64,000 nt of DNA from Oxyruncus cristatus (lineage: Eukaryota; Chordata; Aves; Passeriformes; Cotingidae), in assembly GCA_013399855.1 (NCBI GenBank), contig VXAY01006827.1, positions 880,395 to 944,394 of the forward strand, given 5' to 3'. The notes beneath the pieces were generated by a model that worked only from the letters and a program-made list of their open reading frames with translations, was not told where the DNA came from and made no database searches. Positions 25,755 through 39,000 of this stretch are shown here, one piece after another; the stretch's first letter is position 1; the number at the start of each line of letters is the position of its first letter. Both the position numbers and the translations under genes were made by a program.

Positions 25755-25885
25755 TCATACAACCATTAAGATTGGAAAAGACCCCTAAGATCATCAAGTC
25801 CAACTGTTAACCCATCAGTGACAGGTCCACCGCTAATCCATGTCTCTAAGCACCACATCTACTTTTAACACGTTTCAAATATGGG
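25755..25885 (-). mobile_element. CR1 3'-end fragment, minus strand
   Basis: The + strand reads ATTAAGATTGGAAAAGACCC, CTAAGATCATCAAGTCCAAC, then CATGTCTCTAAGCACCACAT, the reverse complement of a CR1 3' terminus. It is about 130 bases long and lies 325 bases from an oppositely oriented CR1 end. Confidence 0.88.
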
Positions 25886-26259
25886 CTGTCAGCCAGAAGA
25901 GTTCCAATACTTCAGGTCTGGTTTACACAGAGCCACCTCCTATCAACCCTCTTTTAATTCATGTTGCACCAACAGGCCTTACTTCAAAAGCAGATTGGTT
26001 TCTTTCATACACTGAGTCAATAACTTCACTTTTATTAGTGCCCGATTGGTCAGTGTTTTATTCATTGCTGTAATCAACAGCACAAGTAAGATAATAAATT
26101 TGCATTGGGAGGGAATTAAAATATAATGGTAGGTTCATCAGTTCCATCTGTGTTTGTGATCTAAGTAATAAAAGAACCTCTTTCTTTCAAAATCCCTTTT
26201 GTTGCTCCTATTGAGATTCATTTTAGATTAATCTCTTTTTTTCTGCTTTATTTCCAAAG

Positions 26260-26362
26260 GACATCCATTACCTTGCACTAGATAAGGGTGAATTGGCACT
26301 AGCTGAAGTGGCAAAGAGAAAGGCTAATGACATTGATGCAGAATCAATAACTACTGGAATTG
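26260..26362 (+). CDS. WDPCP: WDPCP internal exon (DIHYLALDKGELALAEVA...SITTGI)
   Basis: A 103-base coding exon with 34 full codons, reading DIHYLALDKGELALAEVA, KRKANDIDAES and ITTGI, plus one base of the next codon. The mammalian protein as I recall it has the same order with conservative changes (ARKRASDIDAES, ITSGV), so this is orthologous WDPCP sequence from the helical C-terminal part. The acceptor is a long pyrimidine run ending TTTCCAAAG|GAC and the donor is ATTG|GTAAGA. Phase 0 entry and phase 1 exit match both neighbours exactly. A 24-kb intron follows, the largest in the window. Confidence 0.95.
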
Positions 26363-28752
26363 GTAAGAATTAATGGTGTTTAAAAAGCCCTTTTTGTTTT
26401 AATCAATACTTGTCCTGTAGAACATGCTGTTATATTTGTAGGGGGGTTATTGTTTTAATTGCACTGTTTTCTTTGAAAGTGAGCCTGTATTTTTATTTGT
26501 AACTAAGGAACTGGATTTTTATGCATAACTAAAGAAAGAGGCTTACAAAAGTAAACATCAGCTCCCAAACTTTGCCTTTCAGTACCCGTGTGAGGATAGC
26601 TGTGAAGCAAAAAAAGATTCATACTATGGCTATATAGAAAAGTTCAGGCTGTACAAACTGAACTGAGTGTGAGAGGTAAGGGATTGAATGCGAAAATTGT
26701 TGTTCATATCAGCATTAAAGGCCATGTATGGCAATCTCATTCACCTGCAAATATTTGCTGGTGCACACTATATGAGTAAGGGGAGTCACGTCCATCATTA
26801 ATGCTTTGGCAGCATTCAGATGGAACACTTACTGATGTCAGCCTGGCCTCAGCTCCTGGCTTTAAAGCAACAGCTTTGCTTGAAGTGGGACTCTTGCTGT
26901 TCCATAAGGAATGTTGTTGCAAAAGTTGCAGCATTAGATTAATTGCTAAAACACAGACAACTTTTCGGGCAGGGGAACTCGTAACTCGTTCACTTTCTGC
27001 TTGTGTTTCTTCTGAACTGACCTGAGGAGATACATGCGAACACTACAGACCATTCTGATTTTGTCCTCTGTAGCATAAACCAAGCAGAAGGTGTCTATGT
27101 CTTGGTAGTTGACCTCCATCAGAGAGAAAGTAGACAAAGGATAAAAAAACCCAAACCCACAAAAGATGTGTATAAAATATGCACAGTTCTGTGTTGCTTA
27201 TTCTTCTGCATCTTTGAATATTAGAGGAAATCACTGAGCTTTTGTTCTTGTTCCATGCCAAGAGGTAAAATAGGTTTAAAACTCAGAAGTGTTTTTCGTG
27301 AGTCAGAGTCATAAAACCTTTGAGATCTTGGGTAACACAGGATTCTTTTAGAACCACGTTTACCCAGAGCATACAAACAAATGCCACTACAATACATACA
27401 AATGCAGAGAGGCATTATATGCATTTATGTGACTTTCAAGGCTATGCAATACAGTATCACCTCCTTCCCTCTCCAGCAGAGTAGGAATCAAGCAGTGCCT
27501 GTCCTGAACTCTTTTATTTAGGGTGTTTAATTTTCATGCTCAAGTCACTTCAAGAATTTTTTCCACCACGACTGGGCCTTTGGTCAATCCCTTTCACCAC
27601 TAGAATAACAAAAAGGAACACTTGTTAAGTTCTTTCTTTACAGGGCACTCTTTAAAGTGTACAGTTACATCTCCTTTGCTTTCTCTTCTCTTACTTCTTA
27701 GGTATTTGTCCACTGCACCAAATATAACTGAGATACCTAGGACTTGCATCTGATCATTATCTATTCTCTGACACTTAATCCAGAAGATCTAAACTCTAAT
27801 AGGTGTCTTAATTCCTTTCAAACTGCCATTATTACTAGCTTTCTGAAGTTAGGCTATTTTTAAGTTTACTAAGAGCCTTTTATAGTACTATAAAATATGT
27901 GCAGGGAGAGGGACAGGGAAAAAACCTGAAGTGATCACAAATGTTTTACTTGCATATCAAATGTAATACACGTGTTACTACAGTTCATTATAAGTGTGCA
28001 GGCCCACAGTCTTCCCCTCCTCCAGACCAGTCCTACAGTTACCTCTGCAACGCCCCATTAGCATAAATTATTAAAGTCATTTTATATGATAAAGTGTTTT
28101 GCTGAATAATTAACTATCAGAATGATTTAAAATAGTTTTCAATGCCCCCAGGGACAAACTGTCACTGAGAGTCAGTCTCTAAACAGTAATGAATTTGCAT
28201 CCAATTCATTTTGTATGAAAATAATCAGGAATCTCCCATGAGTTTGTTTCACTGCAGATTGGATCTCACCTTAAACATGTGAAATCTCAGCCACAGGTTT
28301 TGTTTTATTATAGTTTATTCCAACGTCCTTTCTTTATGATGTTATTATTTCATAAACTGTTGTTGTCAAAAAAGATGACATGAGGTATGAACTTTGTGGA
28401 CCCAATGAAAACAAAAGATAGGAAGTACTTTATATGTAACTTGCTATATTTTTCCAATATTTTGAGAGGGGGAGAAAAACTCATGCCAGAGCCAGAAGTT
28501 TTAAAATGCAGTTTCAAACAAGTCTCTACCCCCTAACCATTTCCCAAGCCCAGTCCTCTTCATCTAGTCCCTGCTCTCTGGAGGCTTCAGCCACTCAGTT
28601 CATCAATGGTCACTTCCCAAATCAACCCCCAAACTCCTTGAACACCCACTTCAGGCTTCTACAAGAAGACAGTAACCTAAGCAAACAGAGGCTACAAAGT
28701 GCAGTCAGTGCTACTGAGGTTATACTGGACACCTCTCTGCAGCATATTTCAA

Positions 28753-28772
28753 ATATATATATATATATATAT
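28753..28772. repeat. (AT)10 microsatellite
   Basis: Ten uninterrupted AT units in intron sequence, likely length-polymorphic. Confidence 0.97.
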
Positions 28773-31700
28773 TACAGTATAATATTTGATCCTAAATAGT
28801 ACAAAAGAGAACCATTCTCATGTATCTGATGAAATTTCCTGAGTTAACCCATCCCCAAAACTCAGCTCAGCACTACTTGAAAATAAGATGAGTCATTGCT
28901 CCTGGCTGATTCCCAAGCCTTTGAAAGTGCTGCATCTTGCCCCAGATATGTTTAATTTGTCAAGATATTTCTGTGTACAGGACTCACTTCAAACATAATA
29001 TATTTCAAACTCAGACTTTAGGAAAAGTTTCAAACTCCTACAAATAATGCAGAATGACAACATAATTTCATCTGAAAAGTATAGATGTCATCCAGAGGTC
29101 TGTAATCATTGGTAGATTCCTCGCATATATTATATCAAAAATTTGTGTCAAGATAAAACTGAAAATAGATTGATTATTTTAAAAATTTCTGAACTTTGGT
29201 CTGTCTCAGTTCATCACATGACTGTGGTTTGATAGACACGGTTTTGAAGGAGCCACCCTCAAAGCTAAGGATGTTTGTGAGCATGTGCTAAAAAACACCT
29301 GTAGGCCTCCAGAGCGCAGTAGTTTGGTGAGAATATTGCTGAGCAAGATGAAGTGTCCAGCGAGCCATGGTGTTGGCAGAATCAGATATTTTGTTCACCT
29401 GATTAAAATCTTCTAAAGAAAATTATCCTCATAAGATTTTATGTTTGACAGCCTGTGAAAATGCATCTTGAGGGATGAGAAGATTGAAGTAATGGTCCCG
29501 TACATCTCAGAAACAGCACTAGCTGTCTCCTCTTTCCCCGCTCCTATTTGATCAGCAGACCACTGGCCATAGATACTGTGGTTTCTTCTGCCAAAGATTT
29601 TCTCTTGAATTATTTCTGTAGTAGACCCATGAGTTCCTTAACGAGGTCAGGGAGTTCTCATTTAGCCTGGCCTAAAATGTATGCTGTGCACCTCATTTCA
29701 CTTGATTAAAAGAGAGAATAAATATTTATTTAATATTGGCAATATATGTAGGCTACTAATAAATTGTGTTTGTGGGTGTAACCTGGCATACAGTCTCCTG
29801 GAATAGTATTGTTTGTGGTGGTAGAGTGTGTCTGTTCGGTGCTGTAAACTGGAGGTTGCTAATGTAAAACCTGAGTTGCAAAGAACTGACACGGCACAGC
29901 CTGTTAAGAAATGCCATAACTAATAATGATCATGGAGGTGAAGAACTCAGCCCTTCAGACATCATTGCTCAATGAATATCCAACGAAGAGCATATGTAGG
30001 CAGTGTCAGAAAGTTTCCCAAGGCCAACTTCCAACAAATTACATTAGGGCCTAGTAAGATGATTTTAACCTTCAAATCAACAGCTTTCACCCAAAAGGGA
30101 TTCATGTTGTGACAAGACAGATAAGTCCTGCATAGTTGAAAGGCAAATTGGGAAACCTTGTATTTCTACTTAGAAAATTCAGAACATTAGTAACACTAGT
30201 GTTTAGGCAACATTTCTAACAGAGGTATCTGAACAAAAACACTGATGTTCAGATAATTGTATTGTTCTGAAGTGCTATATGGGACTGACTAACATTTTGG
30301 TGGTTCACTACTGTCTCATGAAAGTGCTTGAGGTTTTCCCATTTAAAATAGAATTTTAAAATATTTCTGGAAATATTCCATAATGTTTGCAAGTGAGATG
30401 GGAAATCTTATCAGTTCTCACAGAGACTGAAGTCCAGTTTCCCACACTGTTTGTAAAATGGCATTCAAAATGTAGGAACCCTACATGCTTCACCTTGTTG
30501 GCAAGGAACGTCATCAGTTTGAATCTTAAGTGGAGCATTTATTGATTTCATTCTAGTTCTGTGGTAGTGTTTTATATTGAATGGCTTACATGGTCTTTGT
30601 GATAATGAATAATGACACGTGCTACGGTGTTTTGTCTTCCATAGGGTGTAGCAGAGATACCAGTCTAGACTTGCACACAGTCTGCTGCCTCCAAATCACT
30701 TGTGATTTACTCAGATCTTCCCCTATTTCTGACAGTCCTGGGGAGCCTGCTTGCATTTCAAGACCATGTTTAGAATTGTTCCCCCGTGTTTGTAACCTTC
30801 TCTGGCCCTGCATTAGCCTAGTTGGTAACATTTTTTCTTCTTCTGATCCATGAAGACTCCTTCCATCTCTCAAGCAATAGACTTCTTCCCTAACCTCACA
30901 TACCCTCTCTGACACTGATGGCAAAACCTTCTTCTTTCCCTGCTCTTCCTTGGCACACACATCTTTCTCTTGTCATGTATTGAGTTTCAAGTTAACTGAG
31001 AATCTTAGCCTTTATTTCATGGCATGATTTTTATTTCACTGTGTAACACGTTTATGGCATGCTTCAAAGGCCATGCGCGGGTGAACTGTGATCTAGAAAG
31101 TCTTGGGGGACACCTGTTTATGCTACAGTTTTTTGGAGCTCTGCTCCCTTCAGTGTAGGTGTTAGATCTCCTATCTATTTATTTAGATTTTCAGTTTAAG
31201 TCATTCAAAACCTCTGGATTCAAATCCTTTGCTTTTATTTTTCTAATAATATGACTTTTTCACCAGAGAGCCTGAAAAACATTTTTAATGAAAAATGTTT
31301 TCTAAGTATGATTGGCACTTCACCCATGGCAAGAAATTACTTTCCACAAGCCCTTTTTTAATTTTGTGCCACCCAAGATGAGTGTCTTTGAAGATCTGTA
31401 GTAATCTGAAATTATTTAACTGTCTTCATGTATACGCTCTCTTGAGCACATCAAGCCACACACAGCACTTGATACAGAGCCTGCTAAACACAACAAAAGT
31501 ATTTCCACCATCTTCAGCGGGCTTTGGGTGGAGATTTTAGCACGTAATGAGCTCGTGTGTAGGCCTGGCATTACCGAGACTGCTGCCATCTGCAAAGAGC
31601 CTGGTCTGGAAGGATGCTCTACTTGATGCAGGCTGGTTTCAAGAGGAGCGAGCAGCAGCCAGCACTCATTGCGTGGCATCCTATTGAATTCATGGCCTGG

Positions 31701-34700
31701 CATTCCTGCCTCCGTGGCAGTGTAACGATATGTTCCCAGAGAAGTGGATCTGCTGAATTTTCTTCTGATGATTAGCTTTTTGTTAATTGCGTGTTTTAAT
31801 TGCCAGCTGGTGTTGAGGGGTTACAGGCGCTAGTTAGTTGTTCCCCTCCTTGTGTTCTTCTCAAGAAGTGGAATTATTTGTTTTACTTAAGGTCTACAGT
31901 AACGCCAAGCCATTTTTGGCTCCACCTCATCTCACCTCTCTGCTTGCTTGTGTCATGGTGTCAGTTTTGATCTATACCTTCCCACTGCTAGACAGCTTTG
32001 CCTAAAGACATAATCCTCAGCCCCTAATAATTATAAGTACATCAAAGGCTAGTTGGTTTGCTTAGCTGCAGAGGTCTACACAAAGATCTGTGTATCTTCA
32101 CTTGAAAGAGATTTACAGTTTTGTGTCAAGCTTTAAAATAATCATGGAGTTCCATTTTTTCCCTTCTTTATTGTGACATATTCTTGCCTGCTACAGAACC
32201 TGATTTGAAAAGCACCACCGTATGCCTGAAATGAAGTCACTATTCTCCTTAATATTTTAATTTTAATGATCCTCATATTTTGTAATATCTGCCAGCAGTA
32301 GAACTATACCCTATTTAATATGAAAAAGTCTTACCGGAAGTCATAGAGTAACTAATTTTTGCCTTCATTTCAAATTATGTGTTGAGTAGAAAAAAAAAGA
32401 GAAAAATCAGTAACTGGGAGAGCCAGCTTTAGGGACTTAAATATTTTGTATCTATAGCCACATACTACGACTGGTTTATAAACAAAAAAAATTACAGTAT
32501 TTCCAAATTCTGGAGATCGAAAGGAGTTGTTTGTATCTGATCTGTTTGTATTCTGCTAACAATTAGGGTATTGCAAGGTATGTGAGGTCACACATATCAG
32601 ACATCTTATCCATATAACCCCCAGCCAAGCTGATGCACGCAGACAGCAGTGAATGGGTGACACTAATTACCAAGTAAACAACGTATTTGCTGTGGACACG
32701 TACCAAGAAGAAAGTTAACAAAGTGAAAACAATTCACGGAGCTATTCCTTGGGGAGGGATGTAACATGATAAAGAGTAGCTCAGCATAAGAGATCTCGAA
32801 GGGATGCCCATGGCATAGCACTGAAGTGAAGAGAAGAAAGTCAGTACTCAAGTTGTTGGCATTATGGCTAGGAATTTAAGCAGGAATGTGATTTCTCATC
32901 ACTGACTCCATAGACTGTGGTAAATTTAAATAGAGAGCACACATAGTTAAAATAACTGTTGAAACAAACTATCAAAGAGATTGATGCATGGAAAGTGTCT
33001 TTGCATGGAGACTGAATGAATACCTTTCTGGGAAATAGGTTTTAGCCAAATACAATTTATGCATTAGTCAAACACATGTTTTTCTGGCTTGGTGTAGGAT
33101 ACCTGGATGAAATTTAATAGCCTCTAATTCACTGTAGGTCAAACTAGATGATTTACACCATAGTATAATATTCATATGTTCTGGATTCCACTCTTGCCTA
33201 CAGCTCTGTGAAAAAGCCCCTGGTAAATCTCCCATTAGCTTCAAAAGGCCCACATGTAGGCTAAAAGACTGCACTTAAAAGCCACATAATATATATTCAT
33301 ACATCTCATAGCGTGCACGTGTGCGTGTGTACATTAAGTGGGTGTTGTATTTACACATACACAGCCAAAATCTGGCCAGTCATAAAAATAGCTCCAAATC
33401 TGAACGCAAGCACCAGGGGAATTATTACGCGTTTATATTCTCCTTCGTGACATCAGCAGTCACAGAATCCACTGCTGCTTTTTTTTCCTGAGAGAACAAG
33501 AAATAACCGCAGCCAGGAGGTGCTTTCATAACTACTGGGAGCTGCAGACCTGTGTGTGCTCACGGTGTGTCAGAGGCATGTTTGCCTCACACACCCTAGA
33601 GCTGTCCCTCAGCCTCTCGTTTTCCGATAGGGAATTCGCAGGTTGCATTTCTACGCACCGAAAAGGGTTGGCAAACACATATTTGCATGGCAGTCGGTAT
33701 GTGTTTTGTCCTGTTTGTTCTGCGTAACGTAACGTGATGTGACAGGCTGTAATTCATCACATCAGCTGCATGACAGCAGAGGAATTGGAAAAGAGGTGTA
33801 ATGGTGGGCTGATGTGAGGTGTCAATTTAATGTTCAATTGTAGTATTTCAACATTAGGGCTTCTTATAATGACCTACCAAAGAATTACCTGCAGGTATTC
33901 CCTGCGCAGGTGAGATTTAGGAGGAGCGATCAGGCATAGCATAGTCAGCATCAGGAGAAGGCTCTAGATCCCTGTGCTCAGAAGGAACAGCTCTTGTAAA
34001 CATAAGAACCTTTGCACATCTGGTGCTAGATCAAACAAACAAACACATTGCAGGACTATTTATTTATTTCCTCCTCTTTCACTGCACTCCCCAGCCACAC
34101 CACAGGTCCTTGAGTGCGAAAACTGTGCAATTGCCCACGGCAAAGTAGGAGGTTGAGGCTGTTTTCCTCCAAAGACTCCTACACAAGAGACTGCTTGACA
34201 CTTCACACCTGAAAAATTCCCACAACAGAAGTGAGGGTGTTAGTTCTTGTTGAATGCTTTCAGCCTAACAAAGACAAGTTCCCTGTTAAAATCCAGTCTC
34301 AGGGCTGGGCCATTCTAATCAGGTAAAAGCCTTAGGGAAGACTCAGTGGGTCCTAAGGGTGAGCTTTGCACCCATTGCTGCTCTCAGTCATGCACTTTCT
34401 AAAGTGTCAAACTTGGCCACAAGATGAAAAGAAATGAGCTGTTTAGGAAAAAACATAGGTGAAGAACTGATCAGCAGTGCCTAACACAAAGCAGTAAGTA
34501 CATCCAGAATTAGAGAATTTTTCCTTTTCCTCAACATACACTCTGTATTTAATTACAGCTGTCTTTCCCCTAAATATCCTTCTTTTTACATTAAATCTCA
34601 GTGCCGTGGAACTGCCGCAACTCCTCAACTCATGCCCTTCAATATTTTCCACAGCATTCAAGATACCAAAAGTCCTGAATTGTGTTAAATTTCAAACCGT

Positions 34701-35989
34701 AAAATTCAGTCTTAAAAACAGACTGTGAGGCAGTGTTGGTTATCTCTGCAATGCTGATATTATGAAATGGCAAAATATTTTAATACGATGAAAAGATATC
34801 ATTAATAATAGCTTATAAGCATGTATGGTGATCATTTTAATGAGTTACTTACTGCAGGTACACTGCCAGTGTCCCACCTTTTCATCTTTGTGATAATCAA
34901 AGATGCAACAGCCACTTCATTTCTGCCTCCTGCCCTTGCAGCCCAGGGACACCCAGCTCAGTCCTTGCACATCACATCAGTAAAAAGTTAGTGTGTAGTT
35001 CTCACGTAAATTAAATCCCATGGATTAATAACGTTTAAATAGTTTAAAAATTTTCACTGTAAAGGAACACAGAAACCAATATTCTTTCCTGTAGATTTGT
35101 GTTCAAAACCTATACCTGTTCATTTTTTCAAAAATATAGCCTGAGTTCTCATTTAAAAAAAAAACAACCATTGTTTCATAACAACTGCTAGCTTATATTT
35201 TTTGCTTGATGAAACCTGCTACATCTTACTGTGGTTATTGATACACCTCTGCTGAATTTAGTCATTTTCCTTGCCAATGTTCTTGCTGTTAAAGCCCCCC
35301 CTAGAGATATCCAAATACACCAGATGAAGAGCAGATTCTGGGGCCATCCCAGAGGTCTTGTAGAATAACCCCAGGACATGATTTTACATCACTTGGTAGG
35401 TGCTGGTGAACCATCAGGAGCCTTACATGAGCTCACCCTCTGACTGAAGGATTTGGAACCCGGTCTAAACTTCTCCTAAATCATCATTTGAAGTTCCCTG
35501 CTAAATTGCACCACACCTCTGCTTAAATAATACAAGCTTTTATTAACCAGATGAAAGATGATGGCTTTGATTAATTATTTATTTTACTACATAGGATGCA
35601 TTTTGACCAAAGAAAACAGCCACAAAGTGCTTACCTTAGGCCCTTGCTTTTAGCCACCAAAGGACCAAATGTTTAGTTCACAAACATGAATACGGAGCTT
35701 GTGTGGGCACACTCTGCTGCAATGTGAGCCCAGATCATCCTGTGGACTGTGCTGCTGTTGCCTCTTATGTAAAGGAAGAGTTAGTACCACAGCACTCCAC
35801 ACTGGGCACTGGGTAATAAACAGAATTTTAACGTTAAAACATTCTGGAAAAAATTCTGATTTCTTCAAAAATTCATGAAGGAAGCACAAGCTTTAGTCAG
35901 TGCCTTATTTTCATATCGTGTTATCCCCTTCACTGCCCCAGCCTAATTCCTTGCGTGTTTGCGAGTTTTGCTGTCCGCTGGTTGGGATT

Positions 35990-36095
35990 AGAAACAAGAC
36001 AGCAGGTTAAGAACCGGATGACCTTCACAACCATCACCACCCTACTGGATGACTCTGGCCAGCTCATTTTGGCCTTCGGTGCTTTAGTTTTCCTG
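35990..36095 (+). repeat. Possible MIR-like SINE core fragment
   Basis: GGATGACTCTGGCCAGCTCA followed by TTTTGGCCTTCGGTGCTTTA and GTTTTCCTGTGAGG resembles the 'gtgaccttgggcaagtcac..cctcagtttcc' core of MIR-type SINEs. The match is short and degenerate, so this is tentative. Confidence 0.3.
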
Positions 36096-39000
36096 TGAGG
36101 ACTGTGTGAGCTCTCTGTGACAGGCTGCCCATCCACATCCCACGCCGCAGCCCCTTGGGGTCACCTTCTCAGCGTGTCCCTCCCAGAGGCTGAACGCGCG
36201 GTCAGGTGAAGTCCATTCTCTCGGCTCGCTGATTTTCTGTAATTTTTACGACACCGGGCAAACCCACAGCCCTGGGAAATCAGCCGTAATACTCCAGTTC
36301 GCCTCTGCCATTAGGTGTCAGTGTGACAACAACCATGATACACAAAGGCTACGCCGGGGTGTGCAGGGACACTACCCCGTCCCTGTGCAGGGACATTACC
36401 CCATTCTCGTTGGCGACTCGGGGAAAATACAGTGAGCAACTGGGAGGAAGGAAGAGGGTGAAGAAAGCAATAAACATTTTATTTCGGGGGGTTTTCCATC
36501 ACCTAATCGAAATTATTTACTAATAGATAAGTCTGTTTGTGTTTCATTCAGTGCGTCTCAGGTTCCCGCTGAGGCAGTTGTCAAAGGGTAATATTTACAG
36601 AACCAGGACAAGAGTTTCTGCACACATTGATCTAACCCTATTTGGGGGAAAAAGAAACGGTGAATACTATGAGTAATTTGCAGTCTGCAGGAGGTAGACT
36701 GCTTTGCCCAATGCAAATGTTAAATTACTCATGTGAGTTGATGCCTGCCAATTTGGTGCTTGTAGATGGGTCCTTCAAGAATCGTTTAAAATTAGAAATT
36801 ACAACTAAGAGTTCCACTCGTTCCAAGGAAAAGGATATCAAAACTTTAAAACCAGTTTTAAAAGAACTTTTTGTGTCAGAAATACTTTTTTTTTTCTTTT
36901 TGGTGTATTAGTGATGATGAAGAAGTGGTAAAATACATTTTATATATTAAGGACTTTGAAATTGTTTTTAAACAAAATTTCAGACATGTCCCAAAATGTA
37001 GCAAACAGCTTTTAGCTATGTGGGAATTTTAAAAGTTACTATAAGTTTATAAAAGTTTTAAAATAAAAGTCAGGGGGTTTTGGGGGAAAAATATTTTAAG
37101 AAAAAAAAAATTTTAAAATATTCTTCACTTGCCTCTAATATTAATAATAGCTCAAGGATAGCATTTTTTTGCCTTATGTTTGGAACTGTAAATGTTTTCA
37201 CCATTAAGTTTAATCAGATTTTTATCAGGTCAACATAATGGCTAAATCAGCTTGGCCTTCACCAGGCTCAGTGAATCTGTTGTGCAAGAAGATTGGGATT
37301 CAGCTTTGCCTTCATCTTTTCTACTTTGAAAGGGAGCAGATTGTGAGCATCGCTTAAAATTGGTGTTGGTTTTTTCCTTTACGTTGATAGATTAAATCTG
37401 AAGTAAGTGTGATAAGCATCTGAGAGAGCTGGCTTTTTATTTTACCTACTTCCAGTTTTCTAATAATTGCATGACACAGAAGTGGTTAGTCCTGAGCATG
37501 CACTACACAGCCCAGGACAAGAATCCTCAGGTACCATCTCTGCTACAGTTCCCCAAGTTGGGTAGTTGCAGTTCTCTTCAAGAAGGGCAAAGCCTCCCGA
37601 ACTTTTGTTAGCCCTGTCCCCCTTCCATTTGGGGGTGGGAAATAAAAAGTGTCACGTGCCAATTTGATGTTGTCTTTATAATAGATAATTATAGGCTTTA
37701 GGAATAGAAAAGATGCCTGATTAAATGGCTCCAGCCATCTGCTGTTGCAAGATTGTGAAGTAATCCTTGACCATTTTCATACTAAGAGTTGCCGTGCTGA
37801 TATTCTCCCACTCCTTATGTCACTCAGCTTGCCTAGAAAGCTGTCGCCTATACTTTAGTTTGCTGACATCCTAATTCACTTTTGCTTTGGACTATTTTAA
37901 ACAGCAGTGATTAAATCTTTATACTGGTACTGTTGGGAGGCTTGAAAGTTCCTGCTGTCCCATACATCAGTTTTGACTTCAGAAATATAAATTGAAGAGC
38001 TCCTTATTTTTACATGTGGTTTCAGATCAGGTTCTTCCTCTTCTTCTTGTTTTGTGGTACAAGGGGAGCAGATGAAAAGGCACCCAGGTTAGCAGTTTTA
38101 AACAAAAAACACCACTGGCCACTGTGGTTGGTTGTACCCCTGATCCATCGGGGCCCCAGGGTAGGTGTAAGAAGAGGCCCCAGGGCCAGGCACAAGCTGC
38201 TCATGTGGCACTGTCTGCCACGGTGAGTTGAGCCCAAAGGTAATTTTGTTGATTTTGAAGCAAAATCATTAGTCAAATAGACCTGAAAGCAGCAAAGAGC
38301 TGTAAGCCTGCTTTAAACGGAGCACTCTCCTTACAGAGATAGTATTGCTTCAAGCAGCTCTTTGCAGATCAGAAAGGATCCTGGTGACAGGATTCATCCC
38401 TCAATCACATGAATCCCAGAGTGTTTTTTTCTTTTTAAAACCTCACAGAGGTGGTCCAGTGCAATGGGCTGAGTTTCCAGCTGCAGCCTAAACCAGTCCA
38501 AAAATGTGCCACAAAATGTATGGAAGAGTTTCCACCCGAAGTCAGAGAAGAGGCAGAGGGAGCAGAGTAGCAATCAGGCTGTAAGGAAGGACTACAAGGG
38601 CACAGTAATAGCCAGATAGATATTAAATATCTCTGGGTGATGCACTTCTGTGTCAGAAGAACTGGTGGTGGCATGTAAGGAAGGAAAAGGATCACTACAG
38701 CAATGCAGGAGTGTGAAAAGATGCCTTTGTAAGGGCAAATTTTACCTATTGAACATTAATTGCTTTCCATGGATACAAAATGCCCTTTAAGTGATGAAAG
38801 GAGTGACTGACAAGCAATGCTGCATTAAACAGATATCAGAGAATGCAGTGTACGTTAATTATCTTCTCTTTTAAAAAAATTATTTTTTTTTTTCTGAAGA
38901 GGTGAGCATCTGTCTGAGACAGAATCTTATCTCCAAACTCCTGTTGTCTACTTCAGTGAGAAGAGGAGCAAGAAAGGGAATGAAATGGGGTGCTGAGGGG

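Larger units (their letters stand above)
20218..26259 (+). other. WDPCP: WDPCP intron, about 6.0 kb
   Basis: Phase 0 intron bounded by GTGAGT and TTTCCAAAG. It holds two CR1 3'-end fragments near its 3' side (25175-25430 plus strand and 25755-25885 minus strand), an A18 tract at 23197-23214, a T14 tract at 24532-24545, and an AT-rich, ATTA-motif-rich block at about 20990-21235. No further coding segment is seen. Confidence 0.85.

Noticed and set aside
31210..31235. GGATTCAAATCC, resembling a tRNA B box
   Set aside because: It has an extra base relative to the B-box consensus, and there is no A box or cloverleaf around it.
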